Origin: Auriscalpium vulgare
Lineage: Eukaryota > Basidiomycota > Agaricomycetes > Russulales > Auriscalpiaceae
DNA length: 64,000 nucleotides
Direction of reading: 5' to 3'
Assembly: GCA_019915015.1 (NCBI GenBank)
Contig: JAHBBC010000014.1
Location: 1,426,001-1,490,000 of the forward strand
The notes below the pieces were generated by a model. It ran no database searches. It saw nothing but the letters and a program-made list of their open reading frames with translations, and was not told where the DNA came from. Shown piece by piece: positions 35,593-47,390 of the stretch. A program made the translations under genes and the position numbers. The first letter of the stretch is position 1, and every line of letters starts with the position of its first letter.

Positions 35593-38500
35593 TCATATAC
35601 ACCACCCGACCGCAGTACCAACGTCACGCAGCGCGCGCCCTTCCGAAAGGCCAAGCGCAAATGTCAAGCACTCCCGCTCCCGATCCCGCAGGCCACGCAT
35701 CCCATTTGCCTTGCCCAGGAAGTACCACGCCTCCGCACAATCCCAGCCGCAACCGCGAGTGAGGTCTGAGAGCAGGCCAGCCGCGAGGTCGACATTGTCC
35801 GCGTCCTTGTGTGCGTCGACAGCCGAGGGTGCGCCCGGCGTGGTCAATGAAAGATAGACCTGGCTTAAATGGATTGTCGCAGGAATGCTGTCTGGGGCAA
35901 TGAAGAGTGCCTTGTTGAACGCCTGGATAGCGCGGTGATTGTGTCCCAGCGCCATGTAATAGAGACCCAGCTAATGCACGACCAATTAGTCAACGCACAT
36001 CAAGTTAAACTCAGTGAAATTGACCTGGACCCAAACTGAAGGGTTTTCTTCGTCCCTGACTTCCGCTTCCTGTATGGCTCCTCGTGCCTGCTCGATCTTC
36101 CCAGACCGTCGGAATGTCGCCGCGCTCATGAGCCAGAGCTCGCTTAGCAAACGCCGCTCCCGCTTCGACCGCGCACCCCTTTCTCGAGGTGGAATCGAAG
36201 GCGGGGGAAGCGGATGTGGCAACTCCGCTCTGGATAAGTCATGAGATGAAGTGTACGGGCTGTGTCTTCGCGAGTGTATTGACGATGCTTGATAGTGTTG
36301 GGTCATAACGGAGTAAAAGTCCGCTGGGCACGCAGCCTCAGTGAGCACAGAACGACGGGCATGACTGCAACCACGTACCGGGCGTCGACGTGATCCGTCG
36401 TAAGTTCAGACTACCATTGTGCCGCCCTACACCTTGCCCTAGCTTCTTCCCGATCGTCGTGATGCGCTGCTGGCCTTTATGCACCCTGCTCTTCAGCATC
36501 TTCTGCACCTTTTTCCCCGCTTTTTCCTTCTCCTTCGTACCATCATCTAACGAACCACGTGGCGAAGTAACACCACCAGATCCTACAAGCCCGTTTTGCG
36601 CAACGGAATCGTCGCTCCGCAGTGCGGGCGTTGCGGGCGTCAGTGTTATGGGGACGGGCGTTAGAGGGTACTGGTCATCGTGATGATCGTGTGTCGATTC
36701 TGCGTGGTGATTTTGGTAACCGTGCAGCGATGCTGCGTCAAGTTTAAGGTCCTGCGAGCGTTGGCTAGCCTCCATCGAGTTGCGCTCTGCATAGACTATC
36801 AGAGAAAACCTTTTACCAGACAGAAGTGACTCACGACTTTGCTCTCGCTCCGTACCCTTCCTGTCTGCAAACCACCCAAACACCTCGATCCACTGCTCGC
36901 CTGCGCCTTCTGGCCCTTCCATTAGCTCCGTCAGTGCAAGCTGCGTCATCCTCAGCTGCAGCGCGTGCTCGAACTTCTCTGTCTGTGTCGGCGGCGGATG
37001 GTCTGGGAGTGGCAGGAAGAGAGATGCCGCCTCTGGCAGTGCGGTGACGTCCTCGTCTAGAAGCAGAGGCGGGTCCTTCGGCCGCACAGTTGTGGGAATC
37101 GATGCACTTTCGGATGGCTCGGAGTCGTGTGCCGTCGCGAAGTCGATGGCAATGACCTCACCTGCCGCATGCGCGCTGAGCGTGCTCGAGTCCGGGAGAT
37201 CACCATTCGCAGCTGATGGCGAAAAGTCCTGCTGGACTAGGCCGGCCCACTGCTGGTCGTCCAGAGCAGCACCAACTTCCAACACCTCTCTTGCCCCTCG
37301 CCAATCCTCCGACGCCACCAGCAACAGCCCAAGGACGTGCCAGTACCGAATCTCGTTCGGTTCCGACTCGACTGCTAATCGAGCATTGGCAATGGCGCCA
37401 TCCAGATCACGGATGGGTATGGGCCGGTATAGGGCGAGGGCAAGATGGTAATACGCCGATGCACTTGGTAGTGTTTCGACCGATCGCTGGAATGAAGAGA
37501 GGGCGTCTGATAGACGAGAGGTTCGTGTGAGATGGTCTTGCTCTTGAAAAGGATTAGCGGAAAGATTGCGTCTACAAGATCGAAATCTCACCTTGAATGG
37601 CCATCGTCGTGCTCCATATCCCCTCCGCAAGCTCCAAACTAGCCTTCGCCATGGTATCGCTCGAGTCCAGCCGCGCTCTCGCTTTCTCAAGAAAGACGCC
37701 CGCCTCTCTTGCCTCTTCGATGCCGCGCTCGCCTTTGCTCGGGTCCGCAGAGAGCGAGACACGACAAAGCATCCGCGCACCCCACGCAAGCGTCGCGACC
37801 CACGTCGTGTCAGAGTCTGTCGGCTCGCCTGCCTCCTGTGCCTTCCCGACCGTCTGCACGTATAACCGCAGTGCACGCGTCGCGAGTACCGTGTCCCCAC
37901 TTGCAGCAGCAACGCGCGTCATGTGCCGAAAAACGCGTGGGCAGTTGAATGTCAGGCGGGTCGCCCACCAGAGAATCTGTGGAAATGGAGTTAACACGCA
38001 GTAAATTTTGGTCGTGTGACACGTACATCAAGTACCCACCCGGCATGCTCCTCTGAAGAGCTACTGGCGTCCCAGACCGCCACGCACAGGTCAACTAGCT
38101 CTTCGACTTTGACATTGCGTTCGCCCGCCTTTGGGAAGACAGTGCTCGCGTTGAGGATGTCCCTGTGCTCTCGAATGGCTTTCCGTGCCGTGGATAACCA
38201 GGGTGCCGACCCGAATGTGTCTTTCGAGACTGTTTGGGAGGACGATCCGGGGAGGGGTGGTGTGCCCGCCAGGCGAGAGCGCTCCACTAATGCACGCAGA
38301 TGTAGCGTGGAGATGGTAGATCTATGGTCTGGGCGGAATGTCGGTGGCCAGTGCGCACTGCACTTTTGGTAATGGGAGAACAGCGCCCACATGATGGGAT
38401 CTTCTGCGCTCCCTAGAGCGCAGGAACGCGCCGCCACAGTGATTGCGCGCCAGAGGAGCCTTTCCACCCATCGCCATAGCTCGCGGTAGCGTGTGAACGA

Positions 38501-39435
38501 GGCTAGGACAAGCCTGCCAGGTCCGGTGCCAGATACTTGAGTTGAATTTGGTGGAGACGTGCGTGATATCTCGGACTCGATGGTAGGAAGAGACGTGACA
38601 GCGGAGAGGTACACCCCCAAGATTTTTGAGTGTTGGGACGGCGTAAGCTTTTCGTAGGACATGCCTGTGAAAAGGGGAGACAGTGAACTTCAGGGGCATA
38701 CGAACACAAGGCGAGGTGATGACCTTGCAGGCACACGCTGCGAATAACTTCGGTCGCTGCCCATGCTTTGCCGTCTGCAATCTCCGTGATGGAAGAGGAT
38801 GAGTCGAGGGAGGCGAAGCTGCCAATGAACGAGCCGGCGGAGGATGTCTCGCCGGAGACGGAGGGCACTTGGAGGGTGGACGCGGCAGAGCGCACGGAGT
38901 CGGTGGGGTTCAACATGCTTTGGGCATTGGCAAGATCCCGGACGTGACCCAGATACGAGAGGCAGTCTTCGAACCGCCCTAGTGAATATGCATAGTAGGC
39001 CAGGGCTAATTTGAGGGACTGTCATCTGTGAACCTCAGTCCTAAGGCTGCAGAGACGGGGACTTACGTCGGACTTGGGCGACTCTGCCTCGAGATGCTTC
39101 AGCGCTTCATACCCCGTGTTGGCCTCCTCCTCGTGTTCCTGCGCAAGCATACACTCGTCCGCCAGCGCGAGTGGAGCGTTCGCGTCGCGCGCGTCGCCGT
39201 CAAGCTCGGCGTCTGTCGAGCCCCCTGCAATGAGCAAGGCCAACGCTTGTGTCTGATTGGCAATCTCGGCGATGTCGCGATATCCATGGTTGTGTTTGTT
39301 GAATTTGCGGAGGAGTTCCGACCAGGAAATGGGAGAAGTATTGTAAGCCTTTGCAGGTGCCGGTGACCCCCAGAGGCCGCCTGTGAGAGCGGTCCTCAGC
39401 TGCGCCCAATAGTACTTGTCCTTCGGGTGGGCCAT
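35593..39435 (-). CDS. YPP1/TTC7-like TPR protein (PI4-kinase complex scaffold)
   Basis: This is a large TPR-repeat protein of the YPP1/TTC7 family, which with EFR3 holds phosphatidylinositol 4-kinase (Stt4/PI4KA) at the plasma membrane. It opens MAHPKDKYYWAQLRTALTGG, a charged N-terminus followed by SELLRKFNKHNHGYRDIAEI. Middle exons carry helical repeats (YYHLALALYRPIPIRDLDGA; LAVESEPNEIRYWHVLGLLL). A low-complexity insertion with HHAESTHDHHDDQY separates the last repeats. The C-terminus, ALGHNHRAIQAFNKALFIAP followed by AWYFLGKANGMRG, is characteristic of the family. Around nine exons give roughly 1,150 residues. ATG 39435 is preceded by an in-frame break and fits the family N-terminus. 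It is divergent from the next gene, whose ATG lies 172 bases away. Confidence 0.8.
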
Positions 39436-39606
39436 GGGAGAGTCTTAAGTTAGGTGCTCATAGTCGGATGGGTGGACGGAGGTAAGGGGAAAGTGCAATA
39501 TTGGCCGGACTCGGTGACGCGACTTCGGCCGGTCAATGTGACTCTCGTCCACTGTCCATGCATCCTGCTCGCTCTCCATCTCTGCTCTCGCCTCGTCACC
39601 CTTGCG
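39436..39606. promoter_or_regulatory. Short divergent promoter
   Basis: Only 171 bases separate the start codons of the YPP1-like gene and the CH-like gene, so both must share this control region. Pyrimidine-rich runs lie close to the plus-strand ATG. No specific motif is claimed. Confidence 0.5.
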
Positions 39607-41818
39607 ATGTCTGATCTCTCGTCGCCGACGCCGCCCAGCCTGTCCCCATCGAGCCTCACGCCGCAGTCCACCGGCACACAAGACTCCTCGCCTGGCGCAG
39701 CCAAGAAATCGCGCCCGCAAGCGGCCTTCTACCCGAATGTCAATGCGAGCAACAAGCCTCAGAAACCTTTCAGCCGCAGCGCGGCGAAGCGAGAGAGCGT
39801 CATGGCGCTGGGGAGCATCGAGCATCTGCAGCACTACTTCACTAAGACAGGGATTGCTGCCAAGAAAGAGTGCGTCTGGTCTCGATGCCCAGGATATCTC
39901 TCGCTGATATGGCTCCAGGGCCACTTCCCAACGCAAGGGCCTCGTGCCAGCTATTGGTGGCTTGCAGGGTCACTTAAGGAACAATTCATCGCTCAGCAGT
40001 CTGCCGGAGTTCGAGCTCCCACCATCACCAGCGCTCCCTGCACAGCACAGGCCCGCGTTTCCACCGTACGTGAAGACCTTCGAGACGGATCCCGAGAATC
40101 TTCGACCAGGTGTCATCCAAGACCTCTCTGCTGTTGAGCAGGTATGGACACTGGATCGGTCCGACCATCAGCAAGACCCAGGACTACTTGGCGCGGACAA
40201 TCACGCGTCTGACAGATTCGATATTCTCCACGTCCTCAAGACAACGACACATGCCATTCGTTCTGTTCGCAATTACCTTCTTTCACTTCCCGACGACACC
40301 GTGGACACGAAACGCCAACCGTACCGACCCATGACAATGTCACCAGGCGAGATGCCGAAGCGCAGGGTCTCGCAACCCGACGACCGTTCCAATCCAATCA
40401 CGCTGATCCGGCGATCCGCACTTGAAGTGCTCACCATCCTCCGCGCGCTCGAGGAGTCGTCTCGGGTTCCCCTATCCGACGAAGCCTACGACGCACAGAG
40501 CGATCACGCCTCAAACCAGGGCTCGCATTCACGCGTCGCCTCGCCGTCGGGGTTACTGTACGACGACCCCGACACCACACTCGATCTCGACGCGGACACA
40601 TCTTTCGCGATCTCTCTTGTGCAGGTGCAAGGGCGCAGGGACTCTGTACTCGTTTGGGATGAGGAAGAGGACGAGTTCCAGCAGCCGCCCGACGAGGAGC
40701 GCGATCCGCGCGAGAGGTGGGACGAGCGTCTTGTGCTCGGCAGTGGCTGGCTGTACAAGCAAGACGTGAAACTCGAGCACCTTGTCAAGGAGCGGGAGAC
40801 ATTGGGACGATACCTGGACGCTGTGGACGAGGTGCTGTTTGGCGGGCGGAAGGGCGGCGTGCGCGGGTGGGAGCGCGAGCACGAGAGGCTCGAGCGGAAG
40901 GAGAGACTTGATCGCGAAGCCCGTGCCAAAGGAAGACGAACCGGCACACCACTTCCTGACCCCGACCGCGATGGTACAGCCGGCTCCGTGAGGCGGATCG
41001 CATCTACGGGCATCCTCGACGCAATGCAAGATCTGTCTGTCCTGGACGAGCGGGACCCGCTTGGCTTCGTTGGCGAGGAGGACGAAGAAGGCACGTTGAG
41101 CATCGACGACGATGAGCTCCCGCAATGGGCAAAACGCAGCGCGTTCGCCGACGACGCGCTTGCGCGAGCGCACGCGCTCCTCGTCGCGCTGCTTCCCGCG
41201 AACCTGCTATCGCACATTGGCAGCACACCGGAGCGGGGTAATTTGTTGCAAGTGCTGTCTTCTGGCCAGCTGTTGTGTGTAGCGTACAACGCGGGGGTTC
41301 GCCGTTCGCGAAAGCCGTGGGGGTACATCAGCAGGGACGCGATTCATGATATCGTTGCGCTGGAAGCTGCACAGTTGTCTGCGTCAGCCGCGCCGCCGGA
41401 GGACAAGGAGAAGGAGTCAGCGTCAGCGCGCAGCAAAGGTTGGACATTCCGGCGCACGGACAACTTGAGGCTATGGGCAGCGTATGTATCCGTTGACTTG
41501 CTTAGTGGGGCTTCTATCCGACTTACACGTTTTCTTTTTCTTAGTGCCCTTCGCCTTCGCTACCTCTTACCTGTTGTCTCGCCCGCACCCCCGGAGACAC
41601 TCCTGCGCTCGCCATCCGGTGATACCGGCACGCCGCTCACGTCGCCGTCGCCCTCAAAGACCAGGTTTCCCACCTCTGAGCCTCCAGTGTACTTCGATGC
41701 ACGCGTTGTCGCACGACGCGATGATGGCTGGGAGGATATGCTTGAGCAGACACTTGAGCGGTGGGTTCAAGTCGTCGTCGACGAGCGCCGCGGCGACTCC
41801 CGCATGACCTCCGCGTAA
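39607..41818 (+). CDS. Conserved fungal protein with C-terminal CH-like region
   Basis: Function unknown. The N-terminus is Ser/Pro-rich and disordered (MSDLSSPTPPSLSPSSLTPQ), followed by a short conserved block FSRSAAKRESVMALGSIEHL and HYFTKTGIAA. After an intron with a GTGCGT donor, a long acidic middle contains the helical segment FDILHVLKTTTHAIRSVRNY and the coiled segment LVKERETLGRYLDAVDEVLF. The C-terminal part reads RGNLLQVLSSGQLLCVAYNA, then SRKPWGYISRDAIHDI, then GWTFRRTDNLRLWAAALRLR after a last intron. This L..L.SGQLLC...N layout recalls a calponin-homology fold, an inference only. Between 40130 and 40270 two reading frames both look coding, so an intron or a frame error may be present there. 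About 680 residues. Confidence 0.75.
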
Positions 41819-42123
41819 TTTGCTTCGACATAGTGCCGGATGAATCTGAGGGAAGTAACTAAGCGGAGAGGCATTTATACCTGCATGATTTACATTATAC
41901 CTACTTACTTATCTTCACACATCCATTCATTTTGATTCGACCGGTCTTTCCTGATTCTCGTGCCCATGCCTGCATGTTTCCATAGCTAAGCGGTCAGACT
42001 GGCGCAGTTGTACTGATAGTGAGTGTACGCTTTATTCCAAGAGATGCCGTCAATTACGACATGGCGGTGGATGCAGCGAGTTGCACTTGCACTGTAGGAA
42101 ACAAAAGTACAAATTACACGCAT

Positions 42124-42718
42124 TCATGACTGCATCGCGAGGCGAACCGTGAAAGGGCTTTGACCGCCCTCCTATAGCTGCCGTTCAGCAATTTTTCCCC
42201 ACGGAAGACGAGAGCGACTTACCTGCTCTATATGTGCCTCAATCTCGTCTTCCTCCTCCATACCAAGCTACGGTACCACAGTTAGGTCCAACACAGAGAG
42301 CAACATCAGAAGCAAGAGCATCTGCGTACGCTTTCCGGTGTATCGTCGTCCTCTGGCTGAAGTCTGCGTCCATCATACGTAAAGCGCAGGGTACCTGCCG
42401 CAAGCATGAGACACATGGTTCTTAGATGCATGCCAATATGCACCTTTCTCCATGTTGAGCTGTTTCTGGAGTGCAAGTCAGGGTCGTATGGCCCGGCCAA
42501 CGGAGAAGTATGCTCACCGCAGCGGCTTCCATCACCTTACGCAGCGGATTTGCGCGTTTCAGCCTGAACTTGATCACTGAGAATATGCCATTAGTTAGAT
42601 TATGTGACCTCGTGGAATAAGACGTTTTCAACCACGCACCGCGACCCTGGAAGGAGACTTGCACTGATATCTTGTCGAGGTCGGGTTTCTTGTCCACTTG
42701 CTCCGCGTCTGCGGTCAT
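42124..42718 (-). CDS. SUMO-like protein, diverged paralogue
   Basis: This is a ubiquitin-like modifier of the SUMO family. Exons join to MTADAEQVDKKPDLDKISVQ, VSFQGRVIKFRLKRANPLRK, VMEAAAKQLNMEKGTLRFTY, DGRRLQPEDDDTPES and LGMEEEDEIEAHIEQ. Beta-grasp order, the FTYDGRRLQPEDTPES block and the acidic C-terminal strand are SUMO-like. After HIEQ, the nearer 3' splice site (intron 42172-42222) gives EGGQSPFTVRLAMQS, that is a di-glycine plus a 12-residue tail for a SUMO protease to remove. A farther acceptor gives CKCNSLHPPPCRN with no di-glycine. The gene lies about 380 bases downstream of a second SUMO gene on the same strand, so the pair is a tandem duplication. Sequence is more diverged than in its neighbour. 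Confidence 0.82.
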
Positions 42719-43096
42719 CTTCGTTCAGTTGAGGGGAAGGAGACCAAGTATCTTGTGGAAAGTACTTGGTCGAGAATCAGACTCGAGATCAAGTTGTTCG
42801 TTGACGGTGACGCGCCTCCCCGCGCCGCGTCGCGTCACGCGTTTGTCACGCTCAAATACGATGTTAAATCCGATTATCGTCGAGGAGAGCACTACAATGA
42901 GGTCATATATACATATAGCTTGAGAAGTTGAGCAGCAAGAGGAATTATGGCGTGGTTACAGGAGGCAAGGTGACGCGCTACTTTACGAACAGCCGGCGGA
43001 TAGTATCGAAAGAGCCATAATAACATAACAGCAACAAGACGTAGGAGTTGACGGCTGGAAAACATGCGGCAGGAAATAAGGGCATCAAAATATCGT

Positions 43097-43698
43097 TCAA
43101 CAACTCGTAGCCCCACCAAGCTGTGTGAAAGTCACGCGTCAGTCAGCCATATGCCCTCAAAGCGTGGATAGAAGCAACATTGCGAACCTGTTCCAAATGA
43201 GCATCGATGACATCCCCTTCCTCCATATTGAGCTGATGATGGACGAACTGGTCGGTCGATGAATGATCCAGAGCAGCAAATGAGACATACTGATGCTGGT
43301 GTGTCCTCCGGCTGCACGCGCTCCCCTTCGAAAACAAACTTGAACGTGCCTATGATACAATCAGACACGGCTCAAGTCACTGGGCTATAGGGGAGAAACA
43401 CACCCGGATCCTTTTGGAATCGCTTCTGCTCGACGAAGATCGGAGGGAGCGAACGGCACCAGACACATTCAGCTACACGCTGTTTACGGCAGTGAACCGC
43501 GCACCTCTGCCACCTCAAAGATCTTCTTGAACTGCATGCTGGCCTTCACTTTGACCGTAACGACTAGGGAGCTCAGCGATCAGGACGCGCACATAGACAC
43601 TCGCCCATGCGGCTAGGCTCCGATCGCCACGCACGCTTTCCTTCATAATTGATAGTGATAGTGAGTTTTGGTTTTGCGTCCTCGGGTTCTGCAGACAT
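43097..43698 (-). CDS. SUMO (small ubiquitin-like modifier)
   Basis: This protein is conjugated to lysines of nuclear proteins through E1/E2 (UBC9) enzymes after processing. Six exons join to MSAEPEDAKPKLTITINYEG, KLVTVKVKASMQFKKIFEVA, EKRFQKDPGTFKFVFEGERV, QPEDTPASLNMEEGDVIDAH and LEQLGGATSC. The mature end is LGG, with a four-residue ATSC propeptide. Length (about 90 residues) and the GTFKF.FEG.R block fit canonical fungal SUMO. If the last intron is missed, the frame instead reads VRNVASIHALRAYG, which lacks the di-glycine, so the final 3' splice (ending CACACAG) decides the call. It is the more canonical of the two tandem copies and probably the housekeeping one. Confidence 0.88.
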
Positions 43699-45337
43699 AA
43701 ATGAAGCGGTGGAGATTCTCAAGCAAAGAAAAATTGAAGATGTGTGCGCGATCGTGGTCGCGGTGTGAGCACAAGCGCACGTTGCCGAAAGTGAGCGTGT
43801 TATTTGTTGCGAACAAATACCGCGGCTGCGGCTGCGGCGGGCGTCTTGAGTGGCACTTGTCGAAGAACTTTTGGCACCGTCCGGGCTGCTCGCACTTGTT
43901 TTGCTATCAAGTCACTCGGTCTCTCTGGCGTTCTTCGGCAACAACAATCACTTCAGCCTACACTGGCATCTCTTCTGCAAGATGAAAATCGTTGACACTC
44001 ATTCCAGGCTAGCTCGTCTCCGGCGACTCGTAGCGCGTGGGGAGCCGGAGGGCTAGTCCTGGTTCTGATCCCGCCGGAGAGCAGTCGCTCAGCTATTCTC
44101 CATGCGCAACCGGAGTGGCTCGTTTTGCAAAGGAAAGGACGGCGAATGTTTCGTCGACCTGTCCTCTGGATATTCTTGGCGCGAAGCCTTATCGAAGTCA
44201 CGATCGCGTTGAAGGGGCCTGAAGATCTTCGTGTCGTTGGTGACTCCCTGGCAGTGTGTATTGTGGCTGATGCTACAGTACCAAATTGTGCAAGCTACTC
44301 AGCGAAGATCGAGTCAACATGCCCTAAGACGTGGTCGCATTCACTCGTCTGCGTTCGGTCGCGTCTTTTGTTGAACATGGCGACGCAACGACTTCGACGG
44401 ATTACCTGCGGAACACCTCAAAGGTCTTTAGTGACCTCAGCCGGTTCTCGAGAGCGCTCGAGCCGGCTACCGCGCTTCGGGAGATACTGGTGCTGAACTT
44501 GTTTTCCCCGGAGAAAGCCCTCGGGCTTGCACGGTTGCAAGACAAGAGAATGTCACTTTCGTGGAGCACAGCTGTATGGCTGTCTATGAACAGGTCTGTG
44601 GACTTCTAGACATTGCCTCATCTGCGTGCTCAGGGCATGATTTGCAGACTTCGGAACTGTCCGGCATGCGGCATATCATGCCTTTCGACTTCGTCTGCGC
44701 TTGACAAATTACGTACCTGCCTCGCTCGCAGCGCGCGAGATTCGGCGAGAAGGTTGCGCGTTGACAATACAGTCCCCTTTGTCTCACGGGCGTTCAACCG
44801 GCCATCGATAATGCCGCGGATCCTAGGATACCCACGGTCTTGTTCATGGGCCCAACACCTCGTGTCGCCCCAGCTCTTCCCGCTATCAGCACCTTGATCG
44901 TACGGTACGCGAGTCGCTCACTTGAGTAGCCTGATTCGTGCGAATGCACTGACATGTCGTATTAGAAGCCAAGTCTTCTTCTGATAGCTTCCGTTAGACA
45001 AGTGGCGGATGCCCAGACGGCGTGGCACACTTTCAGGATGGACAGGTACGTGTCACTGACTATTCGCAAATGCTAGCGTGGAGAGAAGCTCATTGCATCT
45101 CCTGGAAAAGAAGCTCAAGGAGCGACATCGCAGTATTCTGGGATGCCACTGTTCGTTCGAGGCTGGCGCTCGTCAATATCCACCACAATTCCTACCACGA
45201 GGCTGGGACGCCAGCGCGACTAGCACGCCATGAGGTGGACAGGTCAGTGCGCAATTTGTGGACCCTCAAGCAATTGCGCTAATTCTCAACACAGTCAAGA
45301 TGCGCCTATCACGTTCTGGAATTCGGCTATTTGCTCG
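43699..45337. other. Intergenic region with weak F-box-like scraps
   Basis: No complete gene is supported. A plus-strand frame at 44331-44609 (VFSDLSRFSRALEPATALRE) is rich in Leu and Arg and could be a worn piece of an F-box/LRR protein like the one downstream. Nothing else is recognisable. Confidence 0.35.
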
Positions 45338-47157
45338 ATGTTGGTGCACGTTGACGGCGCCCTTCCGCCCTACCACCCTCACTTCTCTTCCGAGGCTCGC
45401 GATATCATCGACAGTAATCTTCATGCCATGGCTGGGGCCAGATCGGCGCTTCTCGAGCAGCGGAACACCTACCTCCCGATATCCCGCCTTCCATCTAAAG
45501 TCCTGGCGCTCGTCTTCAGGGCACTTGGAGAAGAGGCAGGCGCTGCGCACGTGCATATGGATGGCCAAAACACAAGTCTCGGATGGGTCTCGGTCACTCA
45601 CGTATGTCGGCGCTGGAGAGCCGTCGCGATGGAGAATCACGAGCTGTGGACTCACATAACGTTTTCCATGGGTGAACGATGGGCGCACGAGTTGGTCTCC
45701 CGGTGCCGTAGTGCTCCTATGATTCTAAACACCATATCTTCTGGGATCTCCCATTCTGACATACTACTGGAGGGGTACCGGCCTACTCTTATCATCGAGA
45801 ATCTTTCGCACGTCAAATACTTGGCCCTCCACAGCAACCTCTCTTTGGGACACGATGCTGTCTTAGAAGCTCTGAACATGTCGTGCCCCGCACTAGAAAC
45901 CCTTATAATTACTCCAGGGCCTGGTGTCAAGGCGCGTCCCTTGGCATTGCCCATTCCCTTCCTCGATGGCACTTGGCCGAACCTGCTGCATTTGGACATC
46001 GTGGCGCCTCTTGTATCGTTCCCATGGGAATCCTCCATCTTCAATAAACTCATTTCCCTCACCCTCGATGTGGTGGCGAGGCGTGGTGCGCCTTCTGTTG
46101 CCGATCTCTTGGACATTTTGGCCACAACGGAGAAGCTGGAGGAATTGCGACTTGGTTACGGGAGCCATGCGGCCCAGGTTCCTGTACGGCGGGTAGCTTG
46201 CCTTCGTCATTTAAAGGTCCTACATTTCGGCGGAACATTGGCAGAGTGCGCCATGTTCTTATTCAACCTGGAAACTCCCAGGGGAGCGCGCCTTCATTTT
46301 TCGGCCCGCGAAGTCGAGACCGTCGAGGAATATGATTCATTCTTCCACCTGTTGATGTTGCGAAGCCATCTCCACTGTTCGCTTGGTCCCTGTCAGGATC
46401 GCGTCTTCCGTCTGGTATTGGACAAAATTCAGGGAGAGTTCTTGTTACGCCTGTGGTGTTCGAACGACTCACCGCTCCGGCGAAAAGTACCCCACAAGGA
46501 TGTCGAAGAAGATGAAGGGCGAGCTTCCTTCCATGTCCACATTAATCCGACCTCGTACCGCGCGCTGCTAAATGTGGCACAACTCCTTGGTAACACTGTC
46601 GTTTTGGAGGATATCGAGGACCTCCGCGTCTTCGGGTCTCACGAGGATGGGATCGCGTGGAATACCACAACCTGGCGCTCCATCCTGGCTCGGACTGAGA
46701 GACTGCGCAAGCTCGTCGCTACGTACATCGTGCCGGCGGGCCTATTAGAAGCTTTGAGACCTTCCACCACGATGCAAGGCATGGATGCTCATCATCGAAC
46801 CCTTCTCTGCCCGAATCTTCGGTCCCTTGCAGTCACGCTCTTTGAGGCATCACCCAACGCTGCACATTTTTATCGCACCGAACATCGCAATTGCAACGCA
46901 CTCAGCGACATTGTGGACTATCGCTTACGTGTAGGAAACTCGAGGCTCCAAGAGATAGTCCTGGTCGACTGTTCACTCATGGCCGTTCATATGGTCTACC
47001 TACGAGCAGTCGTTTTCGTCGTGGAAAAGAGCCAAGCAGTAGGCGGCTTTCAGAAGCTAACAGGTTAGTGATCAGGACTCCAACTTTTACGAAACCCTCT
47101 CTCAAATTGTCTTTCCTGGTCCAGAATGGGGAAGCGACTTCGACACAGCTGAGTGAA
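45338..47157 (+). CDS. F-box protein
   Basis: This is a member of the large agaricomycete F-box family, which supplies substrate receptors to SCF ubiquitin ligases. From MLVHVDGALPPYHPHF the protein runs through a short coiled segment (SNLHAMAGARSALLEQRNTY) into the F-box: LPISRLPSKVLALVFRAL followed by WVSVTHVCRRWRAVAMENHE and LWTHITF. The rest is a string of loose Leu-rich repeats (LRHLKVLHFGG, LEDIEDLRVFGS, CPNLRSLAVTLF). The body is one long exon; a last intron with a GTTAGT donor and TCCAG acceptor gives the ending EWGSDFDTAE and TGA at 47157. Without that splice it would stop at 47068. The substrate is unknown. An upstream in-frame extension to 45230 lacks family support. Confidence 0.85.
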
Positions 47158-47390
47158 CAATGAAAGAGTAGTGTGCTTGACTTGTACTGAATATCTCTGT
47201 CTCCGTTGAATTTTATTTTACATTTTTTTTGACCGTTTGTATTAGTTCTGTACACCTACGATAAGCGTCCTGAGACCAATTCACAACCATGTTTTTCCAC
47301 AATTGTCTTAGTGTTTTCATCAAGTTTTCATGTTGTGCAATGAGGATTCGGAGCACGTGTACACGTGCCGCTTTCCGACCGTCTGCCGCC

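Noticed and set aside
40504..41328. 274-codon minus-strand open frame, Ser/Arg-rich
   Set aside because: Lies wholly inside the CH-like gene and its composition is what the reverse strand of Asp/Glu-rich coding sequence gives. Treated as a shadow.
45230..45337. Upstream extension of the F-box frame
   Set aside because: Cys/Ser-rich codons before MLVHVDG have no family resemblance, and the ATG at 45338 gives a normal start.
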